A stretch of DNA of 64,000 nucleotides from Micromonospora chokoriensis (GTDB lineage: Bacteria > Actinomycetota > Actinomycetes > Mycobacteriales > Micromonosporaceae): contig NZ_JOAN01000014.1 in NCBI RefSeq assembly GCF_000718555.1, forward strand, positions 62,001 through 126,000, written 5' to 3'. The position numbers and the translations under genes were made by a program. Positions 44,771-52,689 of the stretch are shown here, in pieces. The notes beneath the pieces are model-generated. The model worked only from the letters and a program-made list of their open reading frames with translations. It did no database searches and was not told where the DNA came from. Position 1 is the first letter of the stretch. Every line of letters starts with the position of its first letter.

Positions 44771-45886
44771 GTGGGAATCGACGAGCTGTATCCGCCGGAT
44801 CGGCTGATCGCCGCACAGCGCGCCACGGCCGCCGCCGGCCTGGACGCCCTGCTGCTCACACCCGGCTCCGACCTGCGCTACCTGACCGGGTACGACGCCC
44901 ACGCCGGAGAGCGGCTGACCTGCCTGGTGCTGCCCGCCGAGGGGGAGCCGACCCTCGTCGTACCCCGGCTCGAACGCCCGGCCGCCGAGGCGTCCCCCGC
45001 GCCGGCCACCGGCGTACGCATCGTCGACCACGTCGACGGCACTGACCCGTACCCCCTGGTGGTCGCCGCCCTCGACGGCCCGGTAGCGGCGGTCGGCCTC
45101 GCCGACCGGATGTGGGCCGAGCAGGTCCTCGCCCTGCGCGCGGCGCTGCCCGACGCCGCGCAGCGGCTCGCCGGCGAGGTGCTGCGTGAGCTGCGGATCC
45201 GCAAGTCCCCGGCGGAGATCGCGGCGCTCGCCGAGGCCGGCGCGGCGATCGACGAGGTGCACCTGCGGATGGGCGAGTGGCTGCGCCCCGGTCGCACCGA
45301 GGCCGAGGTCGCCACCGACATCGCCGCCGCGATCCGGGCCGCCGGGCACGTCACCGTCGACTTCGTCATCGTGGCGGCCGGGCCGAACGGGGCCAGCCCG
45401 CACCACGGCACCTCGACCCGGCCGATCGGCGTCGGCGAGCCGGTGGTGGTCGACATCGGCGGCACGATGGCCTCGGGCTACCGCTCGGACTGCACCCGCA
45501 CCTATGTGGCGGGTGGGCCGGCGCCGGCCGACTTCCTGGACTACTACGCGGTGCTGCGCGACGCCCAGCGCGACGCCGTCGCGGCGGTGCGGCCCGGGAT
45601 CACCGGCGCGGCGGCCGACGCCGCGGCCCGGGAGCCGATCGCCGCCGCCGGCTACGGTGGCGCGTTCCTGCACCGCACCGGCCACGGCATCGGTCTCGAC
45701 GGGCACGAGGAGCCGTACCTGGTGGCCGGCAACGACCGACCCCTCGACGCCGGCATGGCGTTCTCCATCGAACCCGGCATCTACCTGGCGGGCCGACACG
45801 GCGCCCGCATCGAGGACATCGTCGTCTGCACCACAGACGGCGTGCAACGGCTCAACACCACCCCCACGGAGCTCATCGCACTATGA
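44771..45886 (+). CDS. M24 metallopeptidase (Xaa-Pro aminopeptidase family)
   Basis: The 371-residue protein has an N-terminal creatinase-like domain (LDALLLTPGSDLRYLTGYDAHAGERL) and a C-terminal pita-bread M24 domain. The metal ligands appear in VVVDIGGTMASGYRSDCTRTY, HRTGHGIGLDGHEEPYLV, FSIEPGIYLAGRHGARIEDIVV. It probably removes N-terminal residues before proline or cleaves a dipeptide. It starts at GTG 44771, a few bases after a possible -10 (TTAAGCT), suggesting a leaderless mRNA. It overlaps the acyl-CoA dehydrogenase by 4 bases. Confidence 0.93.
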   Translation: MGIDELYPPDRLIAAQRATAAAGLDALLLTPGSDLRYLTGYDAHAGERLTCLVLPAEGEPTLVVPRLERPAAEASPAPATGVRIVDHVDGTDPYPLVVAALDGPVAAVGLADRMWAEQVLALRAALPDAAQRLAGEVLRELRIRKSPAEIAALAEAGAAIDEVHLRMGEWLRPGRTEAEVATDIAAAIRAAGHVTVDFVIVAAGPNGASPHHGTSTRPIGVGEPVVVDIGGTMASGYRSDCTRTYVAGGPAPADFLDYYAVLRDAQRDAVAAVRPGITGAAADAAAREPIAAAGYGGAFLHRTGHGIGLDGHEEPYLVAGNDRPLDAGMAFSIEPGIYLAGRHGARIEDIVVCTTDGVQRLNTTPTELIAL

Positions 45887-47025
45887 CTGTCGACCGGATC
45901 CTCCCCACCGACGAGGCCCACGACCTGCTGGGTCTCGCCACCGAGCTCGCCGATGGCGAACTCGCGCCGAAGGCCGCGGCCTTCGAGGAACGCGCCGAGT
46001 TCCCCCGCGAGGTGCTGCGGACGCTGGGCCGCGCCGGCCTGCTCGGCCTGCCCTACCCCGAGGAGTACGGCGGCGCGGCGCAGCCGTACGAGGTGTACCT
46101 GCAGGTGTTGGAGATCCTGGCCAGCCGCTGGCTCGCGGTCGCCGAGGCGGTAAGCGTGCACACCCTGTCCTGCTACCCGGTGGCGGCGTTCGGCAGCGAC
46201 GAGCAGCGCAAGCTGCTGCCGGACATGCTCGGTGGCGAGTTGCTGGGCGCGTACTGCCTCTCCGAGCCGCAGGGTGGCTCGGACGCGGCGGCGCTGACCA
46301 CCCGGGCCGATCGCGACGGCGACGCCTACCTGGTCTCCGGCACCAAGGCGTGGATCACCCACGCCCGCACGGCCGACTTCTACAACGTCTTCTGCCGCAC
46401 CGGCGGGCCCGGCCCGAAGGGGATCTCCTGCCTGCTCGCCGACGCGGGCACGGCCGGCATCACCCCGCAGGCGGCCGAGCGGACGATGGGGCTGCGCGCG
46501 TCCCCGGTGGCGCAGATCGCCTTCGACGAGGCGCGGGTGCCGGCCGACCGGTTGATCGGTGGCGAGGGGATGGGCTTCACCATCGCGATGTCCGCGTTGG
46601 ACTCCGGCCGGCTGGGCATCGCGGCCTGCGCGGTCGGGCTGGCCCAGGCGGCCCTGGACTACGCGGTCTCCTACGCCCAGCAGCGGCAGCAGTTCGGTAG
46701 GTCCATCATCGACTTCCAGGGGCTCGGGTTCCTCCTCGCCGACGCGGCCACCCAGATCTCCGCCGCCCGCGCGCTGACCCTGGCGGCGGCCCGGCTGCGC
46801 GACGCCGGCCGCCCGTACGCGATCGAGGCGGCCAAGGCGAAGCTCTTCGCCACCGACATGGCGATGCGGGTGACCACCGACGCGGTGCAGGTGCTCGGCG
46901 GCGCCGGTTACGTGGCCGACCACCCGGTGGAGCGCTACATGCGCGAGGCGAAGGTGCTGCAGATCGTGGAGGGCACCAACCAGATCCAGCGGATGGTGAT
47001 CTCCCGAGCGCTGGCCAAGGGCTGA
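45883..47025 (+). CDS. Acyl-CoA dehydrogenase
   Basis: This 380-residue FAD enzyme introduces a trans-2 double bond into an acyl-CoA. Family blocks are YCLSEPQGGSDAAAL, MGLRASPVAQIAFDEARVP, YAQQRQQFGRSIIDFQG and the catalytic-base region IVEGTNQIQRMVISRAL. ATG 45883 forms an ATGA overlap with the peptidase gene, so the two are translated together, an unusual pairing. Chain length of the substrate is not evident; branched-chain or short-chain substrates are likely. Confidence 0.94.
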   Translation: MTVDRILPTDEAHDLLGLATELADGELAPKAAAFEERAEFPREVLRTLGRAGLLGLPYPEEYGGAAQPYEVYLQVLEILASRWLAVAEAVSVHTLSCYPVAAFGSDEQRKLLPDMLGGELLGAYCLSEPQGGSDAAALTTRADRDGDAYLVSGTKAWITHARTADFYNVFCRTGGPGPKGISCLLADAGTAGITPQAAERTMGLRASPVAQIAFDEARVPADRLIGGEGMGFTIAMSALDSGRLGIAACAVGLAQAALDYAVSYAQQRQQFGRSIIDFQGLGFLLADAATQISAARALTLAAARLRDAGRPYAIEAAKAKLFATDMAMRVTTDAVQVLGGAGYVADHPVERYMREAKVLQIVEGTNQIQRMVISRALAKG

Positions 47026-47133
47026 CAAACGGTGCGTCGTGGTGCGGCTGGGGTGGGAGAGCCGCAGCCCACCGCGGCCCGCCACTCGGGTACCTCGTCG
47101 CCGTCGGGCGGTTTTCCCGGTAGGTTGCACGCC

Positions 47134-47640
47134 GTGGAGGAGATCGACCGCGCAATCGTCGCCGCGCTGACCGCTGACGGCCGTCTGTCGTACACCGACC
47201 TGGCCGAGAAGGTGGGGCTGTCGGTGTCCGCCGTGCACCAGCGGGTCCGCCGGCTGGAGCAACGCGGGGTGATCAAGGGGTACGCCGCACGGGTGTCGTT
47301 CGAGGCGCTGGACCTGCCGTTGACCGCGTTCGTGGCGATCCGTCCGTTCGATCCGTCGCAGCCGGACGACGCGCCGGAGCGGCTGGCCCACCTACCCGAG
47401 ATCGACTCCTGCTACTCGGTGGCGGGGGAGGACTTCTACCTGCTGTTGGTGCGGGTGGCCAGCCCCACCGACCTGGAGCGGGTGCTGCAGGAGATCCGCA
47501 CCTCGGCGAACGTCACGACCCGCACGACTGTGGTGTTGTCCACGCCGTACGAGAACCGTCCGCCGAAGATCAGCGCTACGGCACCGAGTCGGTCGCGGTC
47601 CCGGGTGCCGGAGGAGCCGGCTGGTTCCAGCGCAGGATGA
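47134..47640 (+). CDS. Lrp/AsnC-family regulator
   Basis: This 168-residue protein has the Lrp helix-turn-helix (DGRLSYTDLAEKVGLSVSAVHQRVRRLEQRGVIKGYAARV) and a RAM ligand domain (VAIRPFDPSQ...IDSCYSVAGEDFYLLLVRV). A GTG start at 47134 lies seven bases after TAGGTT, fitting a leaderless transcript. The basic C-terminal tail (about 20 residues) overlaps the convergent phosphatase gene by 65 bp. It is the closest amino-acid-responsive regulator to the lysine genes 3 kb downstream and may control them. Confidence 0.93.
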   Translation: MEEIDRAIVAALTADGRLSYTDLAEKVGLSVSAVHQRVRRLEQRGVIKGYAARVSFEALDLPLTAFVAIRPFDPSQPDDAPERLAHLPEIDSCYSVAGEDFYLLLVRVASPTDLERVLQEIRTSANVTTRTTVVLSTPYENRPPKISATAPSRSRSRVPEEPAGSSAG

Positions 47641-48181
47641 CCTGCCGGCCGTGTTCGTGACCGAGCGCGCTGACCGTGGCGGTGTCCAGGCGTAGCCGTC
47701 CGCCGGCGGACGGGGGCAGGCCGATCCAGCGGGCGCCGAGCACCCGCAGGCTGTGCGCGTGCCCGACCAGCGCGACGGTGCCGCGGTCGAGCAGCGGGGT
47801 GACGCGGGCCAGCACCCGGTCGAGGCGTTCACCCACCTGCGCGGGGGACTCCCCGCCGGGGCAGCCGTCGGTCCAGATGTTCCAGTGCGGCTGGTCGTCG
47901 TGGATGTCGACGGTGGTGCGGCCCTCGTACTCGCCGTAGTTCCACTCACTGAGGTCCTCGTCGACGGTGTCGACGGTGAGCCCGGCCAGCTGCGCGGTGC
48001 GCAGCGCCCGGGAGCGAGGGCTGGCCAGCACGGTGACGAAGCGCCGGCCGGCCAGGAACGCGGCGAGGGTGCGGGCCTGTCGCTCGCCGTCGGGGGTCAG
48101 CTCCAGGTCGGTGTACGAGGTGTGCCGCCGGGTGGCGCTCCAGGTGGTCTCGCCGTGCCGGATCAGCAGGAGCTCTCCCAT
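47576..48181 (-). CDS. Histidine phosphatase family protein
   Basis: The 201-residue protein starts MGELLLIRHGETTWSATRRH, with the RHG catalytic loop. The second catalytic histidine is in VALVGHAHSLRVLGARW and the acid region is ETTWS/EWNYGEYEG. It is probably a phosphoglycerate-mutase-like phosphatase of unknown substrate. ATG 48181 was chosen; the frame extends upstream without protein-like content. Its 3' end overlaps the convergent lrp gene. Confidence 0.93.
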   Translation of the reverse strand: MGELLLIRHGETTWSATRRHTSYTDLELTPDGERQARTLAAFLAGRRFVTVLASPRSRALRTAQLAGLTVDTVDEDLSEWNYGEYEGRTTVDIHDDQPHWNIWTDGCPGGESPAQVGERLDRVLARVTPLLDRGTVALVGHAHSLRVLGARWIGLPPSAGGRLRLDTATVSALGHEHGRQVILRWNQPAPPAPGTATDSVP

Positions 48182-48337
48182 GCGGTCAGTTAACCATCGC
48201 GGGCTCGGTCGGCAGGCAGCCCTCCCACAACCTATCGTCCTAGGATGCTCTAGCGGGTGTGCCGACCGACACTGCCGGTTTCGGCACCCGGAGAGCGGGC
48301 AAGCGAGCCAGGACAACCGCCAGACCGAGGAGGCGCG

Positions 48338-48532
48338 ATGAGCTTCACCGAGAAGGCAAAGAACAAGGTTGAGCAGATGGCCGGCGCCGCGAGGGAGCGC
48401 GTTGGCGACATGACCGACAACGAGCGGATGCGTGGCGAGGGCGCCAGCCAGCAGGGCGACGCGCGCGCCAAGCAGGCCGGTCAGAACGTCAAGGACGCGG
48501 GTCGCAACGTGAAGGACTCCTTCACGAAGTGA
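48338..48532 (+). CDS. CsbD-family stress protein
   Basis: This 64-residue, highly charged and helical protein starts MSFTEKAKNKVEQMAGAARE and matches the CsbD family, which accumulates under general stress; its function is unknown. GAGGAGG ends five bases before ATG 48338. A CCTAGGATG segment at about 48239 could be the -10 region of its promoter. It ends at a strong terminator. Confidence 0.92.
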   Translation: MSFTEKAKNKVEQMAGAARERVGDMTDNERMRGEGASQQGDARAKQAGQNVKDAGRNVKDSFTK

Positions 48533-48544
48533 CCTCAGCGGTCC

Positions 48545-48580
48545 ACGGGTCCCCGGGCGCATCGTCGCCCGGGGACCCGT
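48545..48580 (+). terminator. Terminator after csbD-like gene
   Basis: A perfect 15-bp stem (ACGGGTCCCCGGGCG at 48545-48559 against 48566-48580) with a 6-base loop begins 13 bases after the stop. Confidence 0.85.
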
Positions 48581-48595
48581 CGCTACTGTCGCGGC

Positions 48596-48937
48596 GTGAC
48601 TGTGCTGCGTTCCCTGGTGTTGTTCGTGTTGGCCGCGCTGGCCGAGATCGGCGGCGCCTGGCTGGTCTGGCAGGGCTGGCGGGAGCAGCGCGGGCTGTGG
48701 TGGATCGCGGCCGGTGTGCTCGCGCTGGGCTGCTACGGCTTCGTCGCCACGTTCCAGCCGGACGCGAACTTCGGTCGGATCCTGGCCGCGTACGGCGGGG
48801 TGTTCGTGGCCGGATCGCTGGGCTGGGCGATGGTGGTGGACGGTTTCCGCCCGGACCGGTGGGACGTCATCGGCGCGGCTCTGTGCCTGCTCGGCGTGGC
48901 GGTCATCATGTACGCCCCGCGCGGCGGCTCGGCGTAG
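48596..48937 (+). CDS. YnfA-family small membrane protein
   Basis: This 113-residue protein with four transmembrane helices starts [20 protein letters not shown] and contains [18 protein letters not shown] and [20 protein letters not shown], typical of the UPF0060/YnfA family related to small multidrug transporters. GTG 48596 lies seven bases after TACTGT, suggesting a leaderless start directly behind the csbD terminator. Confidence 0.9.
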   Translation: MTVLRSLVLFVLAALAEIGGAWLVWQGWREQRGLWWIAAGVLALGCYGFVATFQPDANFGRILAAYGGVFVAGSLGWAMVVDGFRPDRWDVIGAALCLLGVAVIMYAPRGGSA

Positions 48938-48950
48938 CCCGCTGGTCGGG

Positions 48951-49027
48951 TGATCGACTCGGGTTCGTTGATGTCGGGGTGTCCGGGCGGGTGGGACAGC
49001 GCGGTATCAGTGAATCCGAGTCGATCA
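48951..49027. repeat. Long imperfect palindrome with GATC ends
   Basis: The arms TGATCGACTCGGGTTC (48951-48966) and the complement at 49012-49027 differ at one position, and pairing continues imperfectly inward for about 20 more bases (TTGATGTC against GGTATCA). The element fills most of the gap between the YnfA-like gene and the deacetylase. It is not a simple GC-rich terminator and resembles the other GATC-ended palindromes. Confidence 0.75.
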
Positions 49028-49097
49028 GCGGCGACCACTGGTGATCCGGCCGTCCGGGGTGCGGCACGAGGGACAGTGAGCCTCGTTCACTTCTGCG

Positions 49098-49991
49098 ATG
49101 ATCTGCCGCGTGATTCGATCTTGGCTTCGCCCGTTGTGTGGCGTCCTGGTCGCGGTGGTCGTCGTCGGCAGCGCCGCCTGCACGGCGTCCCGCGTGCCGC
49201 CGCCGGACGGGCCGGTCTTCGTCGGTTCGCCGACCTCCTCGGCGGTGCCTTCCTCCGTCGCCAGCGCCACTGCGTCGCCAACGGTTTCTGCCGTCCCGGG
49301 AGCGACGCGGGTGGGGACCCGAGCACCGGTGGTGGATCACGGCCCGCGTACCGGTGCGGAGGTCGCGTTGACCTTCGACGCGGACATGACCGACGCGATG
49401 CTGGCCAGCCTGCGTGCCGGGCGGGTCAAGTCGTACGCCAATCTGCGCATCCTGGACCTGCTGGAGCGCGAGCAGGTGCCGGCGACGTTCTTCCTGACCG
49501 GCAAGTGGGTGCAGCGGTATCCGGACGTGACCCGGCGGATCGCCGGCAATCCGCGCTTCGAGTTGGCCAACCACACCTACGGGCACGCGGCGTTCACCGC
49601 TGACTGTTACGACCTGCCCCGGCTGCCGGTCGACGAGCTGGCCGGCGATGTGGCCAAGACGTTCGAGGTGATCAAGCCGTACGGTGGCCGGCAGACCCGG
49701 TACTTCCGGTTTCCGGGGTTGTGCCACGACGCGGCGGCGTTGGACGCGTTGGCGCCGCTGGGTGTGACGGTGGTCGACGGGGACGTGGTCAGCGGCGATC
49801 CGTTCGCGACGGCGTGGAAGCCGTTGGTGCGGGCGGTGTTGGACCACGTTCGCCCCGGGTCAATCGTGATCATGCATGTGACCGAGGCGAACGCGGCGAT
49901 GACGGATGAGGCGTTGCCGCACATCCTGGCCGGGTTGCGGGAGCGGGGGCTGGTGCCGGCGCCGTTGTCTGAGGTACTGACAGCTCCCTGA
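49098..49991 (+). CDS. Secreted polysaccharide deacetylase (NodB domain)
   Basis: The 297-residue protein has a lipoprotein-like signal (RSWLRPLCGVLVAVVVVGSAAC, lipobox VGSAAC, lipid-modified Cys near residue 28) and a Ser/Pro/Val-rich linker. The NodB domain starts at about residue 80: ALTFDADMTDAML gives the metal and base aspartates, and ELANHTYGHAAFT the HxxxH pair. The end contains SIVIMHVTE, the C-terminal catalytic histidine. It probably trims acetyl groups from peptidoglycan or chitin. GTG 49110 is an alternative start behind GATGAT. Confidence 0.9.
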   Translation: MICRVIRSWLRPLCGVLVAVVVVGSAACTASRVPPPDGPVFVGSPTSSAVPSSVASATASPTVSAVPGATRVGTRAPVVDHGPRTGAEVALTFDADMTDAMLASLRAGRVKSYANLRILDLLEREQVPATFFLTGKWVQRYPDVTRRIAGNPRFELANHTYGHAAFTADCYDLPRLPVDELAGDVAKTFEVIKPYGGRQTRYFRFPGLCHDAAALDALAPLGVTVVDGDVVSGDPFATAWKPLVRAVLDHVRPGSIVIMHVTEANAAMTDEALPHILAGLRERGLVPAPLSEVLTAP

Positions 49992-49998
49992 CCCCACG

Positions 49999-50056
49999 GT
50001 GATCAAGAGGTTTACGTCAAGAAGAAGATCAAAGTTGACGTAAACCTCTTGATCAC
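49999..50056. terminator. Perfect 22-bp palindrome, convergent terminator or REP-like repeat
   Basis: The arms 49999-50020 and 50035-50056 are exact reverse complements (GTGATCAAGAGGTTTACG is the start of the left arm) around a 14-base A-rich spacer. It begins eight bases after the deacetylase stop and ends 20 bases before the kamA stop on the other strand, so it should terminate both. Its A/T content is unlike the GC-rich hairpins elsewhere. Confidence 0.85.
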
Positions 50057-50075
50057 GACGACAGGTGGACGGTGG

Positions 50076-51482
50076 TCAGTCGTCGCGGTGGTCGTTCCAC
50101 CACTGCTGGCCGTCGGCGGGCAGGGTGTCGATCGGGTCGTAGTAGGCGTAGCGCTTGTTGAGCGCCTCCAGGTCGGCGGATTCGATGGAGGTGCGGTAGT
50201 TCTTCGTCCAGTAGGAGATGCCGCGTTCGCGGTCGTAGTCGGTGAGCATGTGCACCCAGCGCTTGCCGACGAAGGGGACGTCGCAGACGATGCGGGGGGT
50301 GGCGTATCCGGGCAGGTAGCCCATGATGTCGTGCTGGAGTTGCTGGGCGTGCCAGACCGGGACCCGCCAGTGTTCGGCGTTGGGGATCATGTCGCACATG
50401 TAGAAGTAGTACGGCAGGATTCCGGCTTCGCCTTGGAGGGCGAAGCAGAGGTCGAGCAGTTCCGGGGTGGTGGCGTTGACGCCGCGCATGAGCACGCCCT
50501 GGTTGCGGACGTCACGGACGCCGACGTCGAGGGCGGTCTGGGCGGCCTTGGCGACCAGTGGGGTGAGCGACTGGGCGTGGTTGACGTGGGTGTGGATGGC
50601 GAGGTTGACGCCGCGGCGGGCTGCGGTGCGGGCGACGCGTTCCAGGCCCTCGACGACGTCGGGCTGCAGCCAGTGCTGGGGTAGGCCCATGAGGGCCTTG
50701 GTGGCGAGGCGGACGTCGCGGACCGTCTCCAGTTCCAGCAGGCGCATGAGGTACGACTCGAGGTTGCGCCAGGGGACGTTGGCCACGTCGCCGCCGGAGA
50801 CGACGACGTCGCGTACGCCAGGGTGGGCCTTGAGGTAGGCGATGTGGGCGTCGTAGCGGTCGACGGGCTTGAGGGTGAGTTTGAGTTTGTCGACGGCGGG
50901 GGTGGAGTTGCCGACGAGGTCCATCCGGGTGCAGTGCCCGCAGTACTGGGGGCAGGTGGAGAGCAGTTCGGCGAGGACCTTGGTGGGGTAGCGGTGGGTG
51001 AGGCCTTCGGCGACCCACATGTCGTGCTCGTGGAGGCTGTCGCGGCTGGCGTAGGGGTGTGACGGCCAGTCGGTGCGTCGGTCGGAGGCGACCGGGATCA
51101 TGTAGCGGCGGATGGGGTCGGCGAGCAGCGCCTCGGTGGTGAGGGGCGCGAACGGCACCATCGTGTTGATCATTTGTGGTGGCACCAGCATGGACATGGT
51201 GGCCAGGGCCGCCTGGTCGGCCTCGAGGTCGGCGTAGAAGCTGTCGTCGATGAGGTCGCCGAAGACGGCGCGGAGCTGCTTGATGTTCTTGACGCAGTTG
51301 ACGCGCTGCCACTGGGCGGATTCCCACTGGTCGCGGGTGATGTGCCGCCAGCCGGGGAAGCGGGTCCAGTCGGGTTCGACCAGTGGGCGGCGGTGGTACT
51401 CGTAGGGCTGCCCGGCGGTCGGTACGGCGACCGGGGCGTGACGGGGTTGAGGGATGGTCTCAACCGGTTGGGTCTGGGTCAC
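50076..51482 (-). CDS. kamA: Lysine 2,3-aminomutase
   Basis: KamA is a radical SAM, PLP-dependent enzyme that converts L-lysine to L-beta-lysine. The 468-residue protein carries the iron-sulfur motif CPQYCGHC (Cys177, 181, 184). It has the radical SAM GGD block VVVSGGDVANVP and the sequence FPGWRHITRDQWESAQWQ, typical of the family. It stands divergent from the kdd-mutL operon, with an AT-rich palindrome in the shared 141-bp region. The start GTG 51482 follows GAGGAGGGGCC. Confidence 0.95.
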   Translation of the reverse strand: MTQTQPVETIPQPRHAPVAVPTAGQPYEYHRRPLVEPDWTRFPGWRHITRDQWESAQWQRVNCVKNIKQLRAVFGDLIDDSFYADLEADQAALATMSMLVPPQMINTMVPFAPLTTEALLADPIRRYMIPVASDRRTDWPSHPYASRDSLHEHDMWVAEGLTHRYPTKVLAELLSTCPQYCGHCTRMDLVGNSTPAVDKLKLTLKPVDRYDAHIAYLKAHPGVRDVVVSGGDVANVPWRNLESYLMRLLELETVRDVRLATKALMGLPQHWLQPDVVEGLERVARTAARRGVNLAIHTHVNHAQSLTPLVAKAAQTALDVGVRDVRNQGVLMRGVNATTPELLDLCFALQGEAGILPYYFYMCDMIPNAEHWRVPVWHAQQLQHDIMGYLPGYATPRIVCDVPFVGKRWVHMLTDYDRERGISYWTKNYRTSIESADLEALNKRYAYYDPIDTLPADGQQWWNDHRDD

Positions 51483-51529
51483 GGCCCCTCCTCGGTGTTG
51501 CGGCTGATCATCGAAGCCCGAAGGCTACT

Positions 51530-51571
51530 GGAAAATATCCGGCAAAGAAATTAGTCTGCCGTAAGTTTTCC
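51530..51571. promoter_or_regulatory. AT-rich imperfect palindrome between kamA and kdd
   Basis: GGAAAATATCCGGCA (51530-51544) faces TGCCGTAAGTTTTCC (51557-51571); 12 of 15 positions pair around a 12-base AT-rich spacer with AAATTAG. It is the one AT-rich island in a very GC-rich stretch and is centred between the two divergent lysine transcripts. It resembles an Lrp-type operator by base content, and the nearest such regulator is at 47134. Confidence 0.55.
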
Positions 51572-51623
51572 CGTTACGCGAGCCTTGACCGGGGCTTCGA
51601 GCGGCTGGGCAGGGGAGGTTGGC

Positions 51624-52685
51624 GTGACGTCACCGGTGGGACTGCACCGCGTCGTGCAACCGGCGGGGGTGCTGCCGCAGGCGGCTTGGCGCTTGGACGC
51701 GTCGGCGGCGATCGGGCCGAACGAGGTGCGGATCCGGGTGCAGCGGCTCAACCTGGACGCGGCGAGCTTCCGGCAGTTGTCGGAGAAGCACCGCGGCGAC
51801 GGTGACGCGGTCCGCGCCGAGGTGCTGGGGATCATCGCGGCTCGGGGGAAGATGCAGAACCCGGTGACCGGGTCGGGTGGGATGCTGATCGGCACGGTCG
51901 AGGAGGCCGGTCGGCGTTCCCCGTTGGGGCTCAAGGCGGGGGAGCGGGTCGCCACCCTGGTGTCGTTGACGTTGACGCCGCTGGTGATCACCGACGGGTT
52001 GGCGCGCTGGGACGGGCGCAGCGAGCAGGTGCCGTGTGACGGGTGGGCGATCCTGTTCGCGCGGTCCATCGCCGCGGTGCTGCCCGACGACGAGGATCCG
52101 CAGTTGTCCCTCGCCGTGCTGGACGTGTGTGGGGCGCCCGCGCTGACCGCCCGGGTGGTGTCGCGCTATGTCGAGGAGCGTCGCCGCTCTGGTGATCCGA
52201 CGCCGGTACGGGTCGCGGTGATCGGCGGGGCCGGTAAGAGTGGGTCGCTGTCGCTTGCCGCGGCGCGGCGGGCGGGTGCCGCGCGTACCGTCGGGGTGGT
52301 GCCGGTGGCGGCGGAGCGCGACGCGCTGACGGCCGCCGGGCTGGCCTCGGTGGTGGCGTTGGCCGACGCGCGGGACCCGGTGGGGTTGTCCACGGCGGTG
52401 ACCACCGCTCTGGGTGTGCCGGCGGACGTGACGGTGGTCTGCGTGGACGTGCCGGGGTGTGAGCACGGGGCGGTGTTGGCCACCGCGGACGGCGGCACGG
52501 TGATCTTCTTCTCGATGGCGACGAGCTTCTCCGCGGCGGCGTTGGGCGCCGAGGGGTTGGCGGCGGACGTGACGATGCTGGTGGGCAACGGGTACGTGCC
52601 GGGGCACGCGGAGTTGGCGTTGGGGCTGCTGCGCGCCGAGCCGGGGGTGCGTCAACTCTTCGCGGCGCGGGTCGCGGCAGACTGA
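51624..52685 (+). CDS. kdd: L-erythro-3,5-diaminohexanoate dehydrogenase
   Basis: Kdd oxidises 3,5-diaminohexanoate to 5-amino-3-oxohexanoate with NAD, the third step of the beta-lysine pathway. The 353-residue protein has the family N-terminus SPVGLHRVVQPAGVLPQAAWRLD and a dinucleotide-binding loop VAVIGGAGKSGSLSLAAARRAG. The MLIGTVEEAG block also fits Kdd. GTG 51624 was chosen because AGGGGAGG lies just upstream. The gene leads a plus-strand operon with the amidohydrolase, kamD, kamE, kal and mutL. Confidence 0.93.
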   Translation: MTSPVGLHRVVQPAGVLPQAAWRLDASAAIGPNEVRIRVQRLNLDAASFRQLSEKHRGDGDAVRAEVLGIIAARGKMQNPVTGSGGMLIGTVEEAGRRSPLGLKAGERVATLVSLTLTPLVITDGLARWDGRSEQVPCDGWAILFARSIAAVLPDDEDPQLSLAVLDVCGAPALTARVVSRYVEERRRSGDPTPVRVAVIGGAGKSGSLSLAAARRAGAARTVGVVPVAAERDALTAAGLASVVALADARDPVGLSTAVTTALGVPADVTVVCVDVPGCEHGAVLATADGGTVIFFSMATSFSAAALGAEGLAADVTMLVGNGYVPGHAELALGLLRAEPGVRQLFAARVAAD

Positions 52686-52689
52686 GGCC

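Noticed and set aside
45883..47025. Acyl-CoA dehydrogenase as part of the lysine pathway
   Set aside because: It is coupled to a peptidase gene 4 kb away on a separate transcript; nothing ties it to crotonyl-CoA use.
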